Shown: positions 42,349 through 51,979, counted from the first letter of the stretch. The stretch: 64,000 bases of DNA from Chitinophaga sp. Cy-1792 (GCF_011752935.1 NZ_VWWO01000001.1:1488001-1552000); one strand, 5' to 3'. Translations and numbers: made by a program. Notes: a model not told the origin generated them from the sequence alone.

Positions 42349-45300
42349 ATGAAATTGCTCCGATTCAAGCGAGCAGCGTGTCCGCGCTCCATGTTGCTCT
42401 TTCTGCTGCTTTGCTGTGTGTCCCTGGCAGCGTCCGCGCAAAGCATTATTTCTGGTAAGGTGACAGATGAAACAGGGAACCCGTTACCAGGCATCACCGT
42501 GGCTGTAAAAAATACTTCCCAGGGTACCCAGACAGACCCTGCCGGCCACTACACCATTCGTTTAACACAGCCGGCAGGCACTTATACACTTATCTTTTCC
42601 GGTATCGGATATGCACAACAGCAACAGAATGTAACGGTAACGGCTACTGGAACGGTTACACTCAATGCAAAAATGAGTGAATCCGTATCCAAGCTGGATG
42701 AGGTAGTAGTAACAGGTACTTCTGCCGGTACTACCCGCAAGCAGCTGGGTAGCTATATCAGTTCTGTAAAAGCAGACGCACTGAATAAAGGCGCCACCAG
42801 TAACGTACTGACAGCATTGCAGGGTAAAACCGCCGGTGCACAGATTACGCAGAATTCTGGTGATCCTTCCGGTGCTATGTCCGTGAAACTCCGTGGTATC
42901 AGTACTATCAGTGGCTCTACCGAACCATTGTATATCATTGACGGTGTGATCGTCGATAACAGCACTACCCGTGTTACCAATACCGACCCTAACTATAACG
43001 GGGGTACGTTTGTAGGTAATATTGGTCAGAACAGGCTGGCAGATATTAACCCGGCAGATATTGATCATATCGAGGTACTGAACGGTGCTGCTGCTGCTGC
43101 GATCTATGGTTCCAGAGCAAACGCCGGTGTGGTACAGATATTTACCAAAAGAGGTACTTCCGGAAGACCAACAGTGAGCTTCTCTACCGGGATGACCCTA
43201 AGCAGCTTACGTAAGGAACTGGACGTAAATGAATCCCCGACCAAGTTTGGTGGCGATCCTCAGGTTACTACCCAGGACCTGATTACCAAACCGCTTTCTA
43301 CTCAGAAAACAAATGTTAACAGGTATAACTACCAGGATTACATTTTCCGTACAGGCGTAGGAACAGATAACAACGTATCTGTTAACGGTGGTTCTGAGAA
43401 AACAAAATACTTTGCATCTGCCAGTTACTTTTATAACCAGGGTATCGTTAAAAATACTGACTTCCAGCGTTACAGCTTCAGACTGAACCTGGACCAGGAG
43501 ATCACCAAATGGTTAACTTTCAATGGTTCTGTAAACTATATCTACAGTAAATCCAATGAAAAACCAGATGGCAATACTTTCTACTCGCCGCTTAACTCTA
43601 TTACCATCATCGGTAACTATTATGATATTCAGCAGCGTAATGCAAATGGTGAGCTGATAAAAGTGGGTAACTTCGGCCGTGTAAACCCGGTATCTATTAT
43701 CGAAGATATCCGCCAGGGACAACAGGTTGGCCGTATTATCACTGGTGCTGGCTTATCTATCAAACCTATTAAAAATCTTAGCATAGACTATAAAGTTGGT
43801 ATCGATAACTATTCTCAGAATGGGGCTACCTATATTCCGGCATATGCTTACTTTGTGAGTCCTGCCTTTTATGGTGGTGGTGCCAATTTTGATCCAACCC
43901 AGAACGGTTATGCAAGTACGGCGAATAATGTTTCCTTCATGATCAACCATGATGTAGGAGCAACCTATACGGCAGATATCAACAAAAATTTATCTTCTGT
44001 TACACAGGTAGGTTATTCTTTACAATATCAGAAGATGACTTATTCTATGGCGCAAGGCCGTGGCCTTGGCCCGCAGATCCAATTCCCGAGTAAGGCGATA
44101 ACGGTGATTCCTGGTGATGATCAGCGTACAGAGATTTCTATTAATGGTGAATTTATTCAGCAGAACTTTAAGTACCGTGATCATTTGTTCCTGACAGGTG
44201 CATTGCGTGTGGATGGTTCTTCTGTATTCGGTAAAAATGAACGTAACCAGCTCTACTCTAAATTGAGTGGAAGCTACGTGTTGTCTGGTGCAGATTACTG
44301 GAAAAATTCCAGTATCTCTAAATGGTGGACGCTTCTGAAATTCAGAGCAGCCTATGGTGAATCCGGTAACTTAACCGGCATCCCTGCCTATGCACGGTAC
44401 AATACCTATTCCGGTACTGCATTTATCGGGGCATTGGCCTTCCAGTCGCCATCCACCTGGACAGATCCGAATGTTAAACCTGAAAGATCGAAAGAGTTGG
44501 AATTCGGTACAGATATGTCCTTTTTTGGAGATCGTATAGGCCTTAGCGTTAACTACTACCGCAAAAAGGTACAGGACCTGCTGATTAGTCGTGCAATAGC
44601 TCCTACCAATGGCTATTCCAACTACCTCTCCAATGTAGGTTCCTTACAGAATAATGGGTTGGAAGTAGTGTTGAATGCCATCCCTGTTCAGACGAAAAAT
44701 TTTGAATGGAACCTGACGGCTATTTTCAACAGAAACAGGAACAAGGCGATTGATATCGGGCAATCACTGCTGGTATTCCCTACCGTAGGTGGCGCGCCAA
44801 TTGCAATTGCCAATGGTCAGCCGGTAGGTTTCTTCTACGGTACCTTCTTCGCCAGACAAGCGAACGGTGATCTGTTGCTGGACCAAAACGGACTGCCGAT
44901 CATTGACAAAGGCGTACAGAATTCTCCGCTGACCTATACGGTAGACAGATCTATGGGCGGTTTACCAGATACCCTTGCAACGGTGTTGAATAGGAAAATC
45001 GGTGATCCTAATCCGAAATGGACAGGTACATTGACCAACGACTTCAGGTATAAACGTTTCAGCTTACATACACAGTTCGACTTTGTACAGGGAGTGGATG
45101 TATTTAATGCAGATTACAGAACACGCCAGGGTGTTGATAATGGTAAAGTTGCAGAAGCAGAAGATGAGGGTAAACTGCCAAGAGGTTGGATAAGTGCGGC
45201 TTATTTAATCCAGGAATGGAGAGTGGATGATGGTTCCTACGTAAAACTGCGTGAAGCTTCATTGAGTTATAACTTTGGAAAAATCGGTGTATTCAGTGAT

Positions 45301-45465
45301 CTGACGGTAAATTTCGGTGGCCGTAACCTGATTTCGTGGGATCATTACAAGGGATATGATCCGGAAGTAAATGCTGCGGGACAAAGTACATTATTACGTG
45401 GTATCGACTTCGGAACCATTCCTATTCCAAGAACATGGAATGTTGGGGTACGTGCTAAATTCTAA
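42349..45465 (+). CDS. SusC/RagA TonB-linked outer-membrane transporter (locus 2)
   Basis: Outer-membrane importer of 1038 residues. The signal peptide ends near A-A-S-A-Q-S (residue 31). It is followed by a carboxypeptidase-D-like domain (S-G-K-V-T-D-E-T-G-N-P-L-P-G-I-T-V, about 35-51), the SusC boundary K-L-D-E-V-V-V-T-G-T-S-A-G, a plug with L-Y-I-I-D-G-V-I-V-D and Y-G-S-R-A-N-A-G-V-V-Q-I-F-T-K, and a large barrel ending N-V-G-V-R-A-K-F. There is no STN domain. The SusD gene starts 18 bp downstream. No hydrolase follows, so substrate specificity rests on the upstream GH9-deacetylase and the DeoR regulator if they are functionally linked. Confidence 0.94.
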   Translation: MKLLRFKRAACPRSMLLFLLLCCVSLAASAQSIISGKVTDETGNPLPGITVAVKNTSQGTQTDPAGHYTIRLTQPAGTYTLIFSGIGYAQQQQNVTVTATGTVTLNAKMSESVSKLDEVVVTGTSAGTTRKQLGSYISSVKADALNKGATSNVLTALQGKTAGAQITQNSGDPSGAMSVKLRGISTISGSTEPLYIIDGVIVDNSTTRVTNTDPNYNGGTFVGNIGQNRLADINPADIDHIEVLNGAAAAAIYGSRANAGVVQIFTKRGTSGRPTVSFSTGMTLSSLRKELDVNESPTKFGGDPQVTTQDLITKPLSTQKTNVNRYNYQDYIFRTGVGTDNNVSVNGGSEKTKYFASASYFYNQGIVKNTDFQRYSFRLNLDQEITKWLTFNGSVNYIYSKSNEKPDGNTFYSPLNSITIIGNYYDIQQRNANGELIKVGNFGRVNPVSIIEDIRQGQQVGRIITGAGLSIKPIKNLSIDYKVGIDNYSQNGATYIPAYAYFVSPAFYGGGANFDPTQNGYASTANNVSFMINHDVGATYTADINKNLSSVTQVGYSLQYQKMTYSMAQGRGLGPQIQFPSKAITVIPGDDQRTEISINGEFIQQNFKYRDHLFLTGALRVDGSSVFGKNERNQLYSKLSGSYVLSGADYWKNSSISKWWTLLKFRAAYGESGNLTGIPAYARYNTYSGTAFIGALAFQSPSTWTDPNVKPERSKELEFGTDMSFFGDRIGLSVNYYRKKVQDLLISRAIAPTNGYSNYLSNVGSLQNNGLEVVLNAIPVQTKNFEWNLTAIFNRNRNKAIDIGQSLLVFPTVGGAPIAIANGQPVGFFYGTFFARQANGDLLLDQNGLPIIDKGVQNSPLTYTVDRSMGGLPDTLATVLNRKIGDPNPKWTGTLTNDFRYKRFSLHTQFDFVQGVDVFNADYRTRQGVDNGKVAEAEDEGKLPRGWISAAYLIQEWRVDDGSYVKLREASLSYNFGKIGVFSDLTVNFGGRNLISWDHYKGYDPEVNAAGQSTLLRGIDFGTIPIPRTWNVGVRAKF

Positions 45466-45483
45466 ATTAAAAACCGAACAATC

Positions 45484-46791
45484 ATGAAACGCTATATAAC
45501 ACTTTCTTTAATAGGCGCATTGGTATTGGGAGCCTGTTCCAAGAATTTTACTGACCCTTCGGGGCCTTCTTCTACACAGGTATTTCAGACACGTGTAGCC
45601 CTCACGGATGCAGCAGTTGGTTTGCAGGCCTGGTATGTAAAAGACAGAGGCGGTTTAATCTATAATACTGTCTGTGCAGGTAGTTTACTTACCGGTGAAA
45701 CATATGTTACCAATAGTGGTAATACGGACGAGGCACAATTAGCTGCCGGAGGAGGTAACGTATTAAATACAAATGTGGTGGTAGGCAACCTCTGGAGCGT
45801 TACCAACAAAATTATTTTTGATGCCAATAACATTCTTGCTGCAACACCTACAGTAGTGCCTACTGCAGCTGATGCCAGCGGTATCCTTGCTTATGCCTAT
45901 ATGTTCAAGGCAATGTCTATCGGTATACAGGGTACTTATTGGACACAGGTACCCGATACCACCGGCAGACCTGATACTGCTCATTACGATGTACATTTCA
46001 TCCCTGCACAGCAGGGATTTGAAAAAGCAGTGGGCATACTTAATAACGCTATTAATGTTATTACTGCAAATCCGCCAAGTGCCAGCTTCTCGCAGTATGT
46101 ACCGGCTGGTATTAATCTGTTAAATACACTGTATGCCTTAAAGGCTCGTTATGCGCTGTATGCGGGTCAGTATGATGTGGCGCTTGCTGCGGCAGGAATG
46201 GTTGATCTGACGGTGAAATCTACCTTTAACTTCAACACAACTGTTACAAACCCAATCTATACGCTGGCTACATCTACCGGAAATATCTTCCAGACGGTAG
46301 ACAGTACAATGGGCCTGCCTGTAGGGTTCAGACCGGATATAGCCGATAAACGTATTTTGTATTACATGCTGCGTAAAGTATCCGCTACAGGTGTTGTTAC
46401 CTGGACTATCAACGGCTATTACAATAGCACCATTACAGCTATCCCTGTGTATCTGCCAGGTGAGGTTACATTAATTAAAGCGGAATGTTACGCGCGTCAG
46501 GGAGATATTTCTGATGGTCTGACAGAGCTGAACAAAATTGTAACCAAACAGCCGGCTAGTGATCCATTTGGCATAGGTGCGGGTTTGACAGCTGTTACTG
46601 CTACTTCACAGGCGCAATTACTGGACCTGATTTATAAACACCGTCGTATCGAATTGTTTATGGCTGGCCAGGAACTGATTGATTCGCGCCGTTTCGGACG
46701 TCCTGACAGTGAGCGTAAGCGGAGTTATTTCCCTTATCCGTTTGTTGAAAGAAATGATGATCCGAATACACCTAATGACCCTTCGTTCTAA
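45484..46791 (+). CDS. SusD/RagB-family lipoprotein (locus 2)
   Basis: Surface lipoprotein of 435 residues with lipobox L-G-A-C at residue 18 (MKRYITLSLIGALVLGAC). It is shorter than locus 1 and lacks part of the usual N-terminal SusD segments. The helical repeats are recognisable: A-Y-M-F-K-A-M-S-I-G (about 138-147), L-L-N-T-L-Y-A-L-K-A-R-Y-A-L-Y-A-G (about 211-227), L-I-K-A-E-C-Y-A-R-Q-G (about 330-340), and the C-terminal L-I-Y-K-H-R-R-I-E-L-F-M-A-G-Q-E-L-I-D-S-R-R. It pairs with the SusC just upstream. An intrinsic terminator follows 70 bp later. Confidence 0.92.
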   Translation: MKRYITLSLIGALVLGACSKNFTDPSGPSSTQVFQTRVALTDAAVGLQAWYVKDRGGLIYNTVCAGSLLTGETYVTNSGNTDEAQLAAGGGNVLNTNVVVGNLWSVTNKIIFDANNILAATPTVVPTAADASGILAYAYMFKAMSIGIQGTYWTQVPDTTGRPDTAHYDVHFIPAQQGFEKAVGILNNAINVITANPPSASFSQYVPAGINLLNTLYALKARYALYAGQYDVALAAAGMVDLTVKSTFNFNTTVTNPIYTLATSTGNIFQTVDSTMGLPVGFRPDIADKRILYYMLRKVSATGVVTWTINGYYNSTITAIPVYLPGEVTLIKAECYARQGDISDGLTELNKIVTKQPASDPFGIGAGLTAVTATSQAQLLDLIYKHRRIELFMAGQELIDSRRFGRPDSERKRSYFPYPFVERNDDPNTPNDPSF

Positions 46792-46860
46792 CCATGCATA
46801 TGTTGTTCTCTCAAGAGTAGAGACCTGTTTTCAGTCTTGCTTATTTTGCTTGTGAAATTG

Positions 46861-46890
46861 AAAATCCCGGCGTTGGCCGGGATTTTTTTT
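46861..46890. terminator. intrinsic terminator between susD (locus 2) and the sigma operon
   Basis: AATCCCGGC (46863-46871) pairs with GCCGGGATT (46876-46884) around GTTG, and runs into a stretch of eight T (46883-46890). A-residues on the left make it usable in both directions. It separates the convergent stops at 46791 and 46895. Confidence 0.88.
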
Positions 46891-46894
46891 ATAG

Positions 46895-47491
46895 TTAGTT
46901 GTTGTTATCTTTTATCAGTGACTGCAATCGTTCTATTACTTCCGTGACGGCAGATTCCTGCTTCTTTATCACCCGCTTCCCGAGAATGAACCAGGTGAAG
47001 GCCATCCATCCCAGTACCAGCGCAAATATGAAGAGTCTTACAGGTAGTTGGTAGGTTTGTGTATATTCTATCATATAGAGGCAGACACCAGCACCGAGCA
47101 GTATAAAATATATTTTCATGATGGTGGTCTGCATAAACCGTTGTTTCTCTCTTACCTGTACCATATGTTGCAAATAATCTACTACAGGTAAATCTGTGTG
47201 TTGATCGTTGCTCAGCATCTGCATCATCTTGGTGGAGGAAAAGAGGAACAGGAACATGGCAATCAATGCCATGGCTGTACCTATCCAGGTGGTGATCATC
47301 GTTGGTTTGGCTGCGGCTACCACATATATGATCCATACGCTTGTGATGATCAGCAAGATGCTGGTACGAATTAACTTACGTCTTAAACCTGTTTTTACCT
47401 GAAAGGCTTTTTTCAGCAATGCTTCTTTCGATGGTGCAGGTGCGGTTTTTTTGCTTTGCCACAACTTTTGCAGTTTATCCTCAACGCTCAT
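46895..47491 (-). CDS. membrane protein coupled to an ECF sigma factor
   Basis: Protein of 198 residues with a cytoplasmic N-terminal portion (MSVEDKLQKLWQSKK) and four hydrophobic segments: about 40-60, 68-84 (IGTAMALIAMFLFLF), 125-142 and 152-168. It ends in a charged helical tail (E-V-I-E-R-L-Q-S-L-I-K-D). Its start overlaps the end of the sigma gene by 11 bp. Position and architecture suggest an anti-sigma factor or regulator of that sigma (inference). It has no FecR or zinc-finger (HxxxCxxC) signature, so the assignment is not firm. Confidence 0.7.
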   Translation of the reverse strand: MSVEDKLQKLWQSKKTAPAPSKEALLKKAFQVKTGLRRKLIRTSILLIITSVWIIYVVAAAKPTMITTWIGTAMALIAMFLFLFSSTKMMQMLSNDQHTDLPVVDYLQHMVQVREKQRFMQTTIMKIYFILLGAGVCLYMIEYTQTYQLPVRLFIFALVLGWMAFTWFILGKRVIKKQESAVTEVIERLQSLIKDNNN

Positions 47492-48005
47492 AAGACTTAA
47501 ATTTTTCGGTTAATTTTTCTTTGATCCTGTGAATGCGTACACGTACGTTTGATTCTGATAACCCAAGAATGGTAGCGATTTCTGCCTGCTTTACTTCTTC
47601 CAGTTCCATGGAGATGATCAGCCTGTCTGTTTCATTCAAAGTAGCGATACATTTGTACAGGAAATTCACTTCATCTTCATTTACCTGGTGGCTGATTTCA
47701 TCAGCCCTGTCTACTTCCTTGTTTACAAATCTGCTACTTCTTTCCAGTTGCCGGAGGCAGTTATTACAGGCTATCCGGAAGATCCAGGTTCCTATGGAGG
47801 CTTCCTGGCGGAAGTTAGGCAGTTGTTGCCAAACGGTGATGAAAGTGTCTTGTGCGATGTCTTTGGCCCAGTCATCATCGTTTACATAACCCATGCATAA
47901 CCGGAATACTTTGTCCCAGTAGTCTGCATAGATGTCATCGAATGCAGCCTGTTGTTTAGCGGAGGAATTCGGTGATTTGGTTAAGATACCATTCTTGATC
48001 GTCAT
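47481..48005 (-). CDS. ECF RNA polymerase sigma factor
   Basis: Sigma-70 family ECF factor of 174 residues. Region 2 is at about 22-90: F-D-D-I-Y-A-D-Y-W-D-K-V-F-R-L-C, then D-D-W-A-K-D-I-A-Q-D-T-F-I-T-V-W and W-I-F-R-I-A-C-N-N-C-L-R-Q. Region 4 is at about 115-170, with I-A-T-I-L-G-L-S-E-S-N-V-R-V-R-I-H-R-I-K-E as the -35-binding helix-turn-helix. It overlaps the hydrolase gene by 50 bp and the membrane gene by 11 bp, so the three are translationally coupled. The likely control is through the membrane protein encoded after it. Confidence 0.93.
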   Translation of the reverse strand: MTIKNGILTKSPNSSAKQQAAFDDIYADYWDKVFRLCMGYVNDDDWAKDIAQDTFITVWQQLPNFRQEASIGTWIFRIACNNCLRQLERSSRFVNKEVDRADEISHQVNEDEVNFLYKCIATLNETDRLIISMELEEVKQAEIATILGLSESNVRVRIHRIKEKLTEKFKSYER

Positions 48006-48804
48006 ACATGATAAAGTGTAATCCCTTGGTTGCGTATTTCAGGGTTGCGGTTTTCAGATTAGTATATTGTGATTCGATTGCGGGTTTATAGTTAGCAAAT
48101 ACAGATTCGAGCAAAACCAGTGTAGGGATTTTAATAGCTGTAATACTTTGACGCTGGTCCATATTATAAAATTCGCAATAGGTGTCAAGATACGTTTTTC
48201 TATCAGATTTAACGCCCCACATAGCTATTTCTTCACGATGTACAGTGTCTACGATCAGACGCTGGAGGTTAGCCAGCTGCATTTTATACATGGCAGAATC
48301 AGACAACGGCATAATACGGGCGGCCATTTTGCTGCAATCAGGATGTTCTACTGATTTGAATTCAGGATTGAAGGCCGCGTTGAGGCAAGGCAGTGCATCT
48401 ACAATAACCAGTTTGCTGAACACATCAGGATATTTGGTGGCGAGCATCAGCGCCATACCACCACCAAGACTATGTCCGATAATTACCGGTTTGGTAAGAT
48501 GATTTTTGCGAACATAGGCGACAATTTCATCAGCCCATTTTTCGAGGCTTGGATTAGCATCTGCAGGGGCGCCGGCATAACCAGGCATTGTAAAAATGTG
48601 GCAGGTATAATCTTTATTCAGGGCTGCAGCAGTTTCTTTAAATACATCACCACTGCAGGTAAAACCAGGGATAAAAATGGCAACTTGTTTTCCTTTTCCT
48701 TCCACTTTTACCTGGAGGTTGGAAGATGTCTGTGCATTAGCGAACAGGTTCAGGAATAAGGCTGCGGTAGCGAGTATCAGGAAGAGGAAGAATGACTTTT
48801 TCAT
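47956..48804 (-). CDS. secreted alpha/beta hydrolase
   Basis: Exported alpha/beta-hydrolase of 282 residues from the ATG at 48804 (MKKSFFLFLILATAALFLNLFANAQ). An upstream ATG at 48846 only adds a basic leader. The nucleophile elbow is G-H-S-L-G-G-G (about 109-115, Ser at 111). The oxyanion loop is at I-P-G-F-T-C-S-G-D-V-F (about 43-53), and the catalytic His is in K-G-L-H-F-I-M (about 264-270). Substrate unknown; esterase or peptidase activities fit. It is the first gene of the hydrolase-sigma-membrane operon and its 3' end lies inside the sigma gene. Confidence 0.9.
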   Translation of the reverse strand: MKKSFFLFLILATAALFLNLFANAQTSSNLQVKVEGKGKQVAIFIPGFTCSGDVFKETAAALNKDYTCHIFTMPGYAGAPADANPSLEKWADEIVAYVRKNHLTKPVIIGHSLGGGMALMLATKYPDVFSKLVIVDALPCLNAAFNPEFKSVEHPDCSKMAARIMPLSDSAMYKMQLANLQRLIVDTVHREEIAMWGVKSDRKTYLDTYCEFYNMDQRQSITAIKIPTLVLLESVFANYKPAIESQYTNLKTATLKYATKGLHFIMYDDQEWYLNQITEFLR

Positions 48805-48892
48805 GTTTTTCGTTTTAAATTTCCTTTTAGATACACGACGTTTCAAAATGTTACAGAAATTTTTGAAATTTTTTTTAGTGATTGATTATCAA

Positions 48893-48930
48893 CAAAAAAG
48901 AAACGCATGCACCTGAGGGTGACATGCGTT
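48893..48930 (-). terminator. terminator after the MacB-like permease gene
   Basis: AACGCATG (48902-48909) pairs with CATGCGTT (48923-48930), with an inner CACC/GGTG stem and one bulged base. On the minus strand it is followed by TCTTTTTTG (complement of 48893-48901). It lies 27 bp past the permease stop. Confidence 0.8.
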
Positions 48931-48956
48931 CTTTATAAATCAAAAGGCTGAGAAGG

Positions 48957-51380
48957 TTAGTCTGCTTTAAGATTTTTTACCGGGTTAGCAATAGCGGCTT
49001 TGATGGCCTGGGTACCTACTGTTAATAATGTAATGAGAATGGCTGTTAATGCGGATACTGCAAATATCCACCAGCTGATATTAACTCTGTAGGCGAATCC
49101 CTGCAGCCAGTTATTCATCATATACCATGCTACGGGGCCGGCTACTGCAAAGGCGATGATCACCAGTTTGAGGAAATCTGCAGATAGCATGGTGATAATA
49201 CTGGTCACGCTGGCGCCCAATACTTTCCTGACACTGATTTCTTTGCTACGCTTCTTCGCAGTGAAGGTTGCCAGTCCGAATACACCGAGGCAGGCCACGA
49301 ATACGGTGAGTCCTGCAAATATGGCCAGGATGCGGCCTACATTGGCTTCGGACTTATAAGTATCTTCAAAACGCTGGTCCAGGAAGGAATAGCTGAAAGG
49401 GGTATCTACGTTTAGCTGTTCCCATTCTTTCTGGAGGGTGGCCAGCAGGCCCGTTACATCTTTGGTATTGGTTTTAATAAGGATGTTGCCGTAGTTCTCA
49501 CTCAATTTCATTACCAGCGGAGAAATCAGGCTATGCATGGATTTGAAGTGGAAGTCGTTCACTACGCCCACTACATGGAATTCCTTGCCGATGCCTTCAT
49601 TGCTGAGATGACGGAAGGTCTTGCCTATCACGTTACCTGTCCAACCCATGGCTTTTACCGCCGCCTGGTTTATTATGACTGCGGTGGAATCCGTACTGTA
49701 TGCCGGTGAGAAATTGCGGCCTTCGGCCAATGTCATCCCCATCACGTTGATATAATGTTCATCTATCTCGTAACAGATCGATTTTACCTGGGCACTGGTA
49801 CCATTTTCAAAGATGAAGAAGTTATTATTATAGGTAGGCCCGGAAGGGATAAAACCTGAGGTGGTAATATCGGCCACCCTGGAATCCTGCTGAATGATGC
49901 TGCGCAGGCGTGCGGATACGGCCTGGTCGAGATGGTCGGCCTGGTTGAGGATGATGACCTGATCTTTATTATATCCCAGTTTTTTGTGCTGTATATAAGA
50001 TAGCTGTTTATATACGACGGCGGTGCTCACCATCAGTGTAATAGAGATAAAGAACTGAAATACTACCAGCCCGCTTCTGAGACGGTTGCCCTGTTTGCCT
50101 CCCGGCGAGAAGCTGCGTTTCAGTGCGGCCTCCGGTTTAAAGGAAGACAGGAACCAGGCAGGATAGATGCCGGCAAAGGTTCCTACCACTACAGCAAAAA
50201 GGAAGAGGCCTGGAATGAGCCATAGCAGGTCGTGGCCGGAGATACTGAGATTGCGTTGTGCCAGCTGGTTGAAGGAAGGCAGTAGTATCACTGCCAGGAT
50301 AGCCGCCAGCAGCGTGGCTATCAGAGTAATGGAAATGGATTCCAGCAGAAACTGCAAGACAAGCCTGTTCTTTGGAGCTCCCAAAACCTTGCGCATGGCC
50401 ACTTCCTTGACACGGCCAATCGCATTGGCGGTAGTCAGGTTCATGAAGTTGATGCAGGCGATCAATATCATAAACAATACGATGGCGCCGAAGATATAGA
50501 TGTATTTCATGTCGCCGGCAGGCTCCATTTCATCCGGGAAGTTTGAGTGCAGATGTATATCTGTTAAGGGTTGCAGGTAGATGCCTATGTCATTTCCTGC
50601 TGCCCTGAATTCTTTTAGGGTAAGGTGCATGGATTGTTCCATCTGCGGGGCCATGTACTTGTCCATGATAGCGGGCAGTTTGGCTTGTAGCTTCTGATAG
50701 TCGCTGCCAGGGCGTAGCAACAGGTAGGTATGGTAGCCGGAGGTCATCCAGGAATTGGAGGACGCGTCTGGAAATCCTGTGAGGGAGCCGATCATATCGA
50801 AGTGGAAATGTGCGTTTTCGGGGATTTTATCATAAACACCGGTAACGCGCATATCCTGGTTGGTATTCTTAAAATGTAATAGCTGTCCTACCGGATTCTG
50901 ATCACCGAAGTATTTGCTGGCAATGGCTTTTGATATAACGATGGTATTGGGATCAGTGAGCGCGGTATTAGGGTCGCCATTCAGCAGGGGAATGGTAAAT
51001 ACCTTAAATAAGGATGCGTCGGCAAGGGCGTAGTTGTTTTCTTCAAAGGTTTTATCGTTAAGGCTGATGATGGGAGCGAAGGTTAATTTGATTCGGACAG
51101 CCTCCTCAATTTCCGGGCATTCATTTTTCAATGTCTGCGCTACCGGTGGAAATACGTGTGATTCATTCATCGCGTCAGATTTCACATGGCCGCGGAAGAC
51201 CACCCGCACTATATCCCCGGACCGTTTGTTAAAGCGGTCGTAGCTCAGTTCGTGACTGATATATAGCAATATGATCAGGCTGGTGGCTATCCCTATAGCC
51301 AGTCCCGTAATATTGATCGCTGTGAAAGCCTTGTTGCTCCGGAGGTTCCGAAAGGCGACCTTGGCGTAATTCTGTATCAT
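48957..51380 (-). CDS. FtsX/MacB-type ABC transporter permease
   Basis: Inner-membrane protein of 807 residues in the two-module MacB_PCD/FtsX arrangement. TM1 is at about 20-42 (F-T-A-I-N-I-T-G-L-A-I-G-I-A-T-S-L). A large periplasmic domain (about 45-285) follows, then TMs at about 290, 340 and 390. A second module has TM near 440, another extracytoplasmic domain, and the last three TMs at 685-800, ending in A-N-P-V-K-N-L-K-A-D. No ATPase gene lies adjacent, as is common for this large Bacteroidota group. Such proteins move peptides or lipoproteins, or transmit mechanical signals across the envelope; the substrate is unknown. Confidence 0.9.
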   Translation of the reverse strand: MIQNYAKVAFRNLRSNKAFTAINITGLAIGIATSLIILLYISHELSYDRFNKRSGDIVRVVFRGHVKSDAMNESHVFPPVAQTLKNECPEIEEAVRIKLTFAPIISLNDKTFEENNYALADASLFKVFTIPLLNGDPNTALTDPNTIVISKAIASKYFGDQNPVGQLLHFKNTNQDMRVTGVYDKIPENAHFHFDMIGSLTGFPDASSNSWMTSGYHTYLLLRPGSDYQKLQAKLPAIMDKYMAPQMEQSMHLTLKEFRAAGNDIGIYLQPLTDIHLHSNFPDEMEPAGDMKYIYIFGAIVLFMILIACINFMNLTTANAIGRVKEVAMRKVLGAPKNRLVLQFLLESISITLIATLLAAILAVILLPSFNQLAQRNLSISGHDLLWLIPGLFLFAVVVGTFAGIYPAWFLSSFKPEAALKRSFSPGGKQGNRLRSGLVVFQFFISITLMVSTAVVYKQLSYIQHKKLGYNKDQVIILNQADHLDQAVSARLRSIIQQDSRVADITTSGFIPSGPTYNNNFFIFENGTSAQVKSICYEIDEHYINVMGMTLAEGRNFSPAYSTDSTAVIINQAAVKAMGWTGNVIGKTFRHLSNEGIGKEFHVVGVVNDFHFKSMHSLISPLVMKLSENYGNILIKTNTKDVTGLLATLQKEWEQLNVDTPFSYSFLDQRFEDTYKSEANVGRILAIFAGLTVFVACLGVFGLATFTAKKRSKEISVRKVLGASVTSIITMLSADFLKLVIIAFAVAGPVAWYMMNNWLQGFAYRVNISWWIFAVSALTAILITLLTVGTQAIKAAIANPVKNLKAD

Positions 51381-51529
51381 GTCAAAAGGAAATCAAAGGA
51401 AATGCCGTAACGGATTGGTATTGATTATCAGTAGATTAATTGTCTTTAAGTACTGGGATAATGTCCGTTTTTGAGACAATAGTGTTCAAATGCAGACAGC
51501 CATCGCTGATAGATTAAAGTTACATTTTT

Positions 51530-51537
51530 TAATTTTG
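51530..51537 (+). promoter_or_regulatory. -7 box before yjbQ
   Basis: TAATTTTG matches TAnnTTTG and lies 16 nt before the ATG at 51554. A -33 TTG is not visible at the expected distance. Confidence 0.4.
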
Positions 51538-51553
51538 GGTAAAACGGGCTGTA

Positions 51554-51979
51554 ATGAAGATATATCAGAAAGGCGTAAGGCTAAGGCCAAGGGCGAGAGG
51601 ATTTCACCTGATCACGGCAGAAGTGATGCAGGCGATGCCGGAGCTGGCGCGTATCAAAACGGGTATGTGCCAGGTGTTTATTCAACATACATCAGCGGGA
51701 CTTACCATCAATGAAAACGCCGATCCTACGGTGCGGGTGGATTTCGAGACTTACTTCAACAAGGCGGTGCCGGAAAACGATCCCGATTATGAACATGACT
51801 ATGAGGGTTCGGATGATATGCCTGCACATCTGAAAGCCTCTCTGCTGGGGAGTTCTGTGATGATTCCGGTGCATAACGGCCGTTTTGCCTTTGGTACCTG
51901 GCAGGGAATTTATTTATGTGAGCACAGAAATGAGGGCGGCGCCAGAAGCCTGGTGATCACCGTTTGGGGAGAAGAGTAA
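51554..51979 (+). CDS. yjbQ: YjbQ family protein (secondary thiamine-phosphate synthase type)
   Basis: Small enzyme-like protein of 141 residues. The conserved core is Q-H-T-S-A-G-L-T-I-N-E-N-A-D-P (about 44-58), then H-D-Y-E-G-S-D-D-M-P-A-H-L-K-A-S-L-L-G (about 81-99) and the C-terminal G-T-W-Q-G-I-Y-L-C-E-H-R (about 115-126). These histidine and acidic residues suit metal binding. E. coli YjbQ has weak thiamine-phosphate synthase activity, but the physiological role is unsettled. It is convergent with the ECF sigma gene (12 bp between the stops) and not obviously part of an operon. Confidence 0.9.
   Translation: MKIYQKGVRLRPRARGFHLITAEVMQAMPELARIKTGMCQVFIQHTSAGLTINENADPTVRVDFETYFNKAVPENDPDYEHDYEGSDDMPAHLKASLLGSSVMIPVHNGRFAFGTWQGIYLCEHRNEGGARSLVITVWGEE

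Noticed and set aside
46895..47491. Classical zinc-finger (HxxxCxxC) or FecR anti-sigma factor
   Set aside because: Neither motif is visible. Only gene order and membrane topology support a regulatory role.
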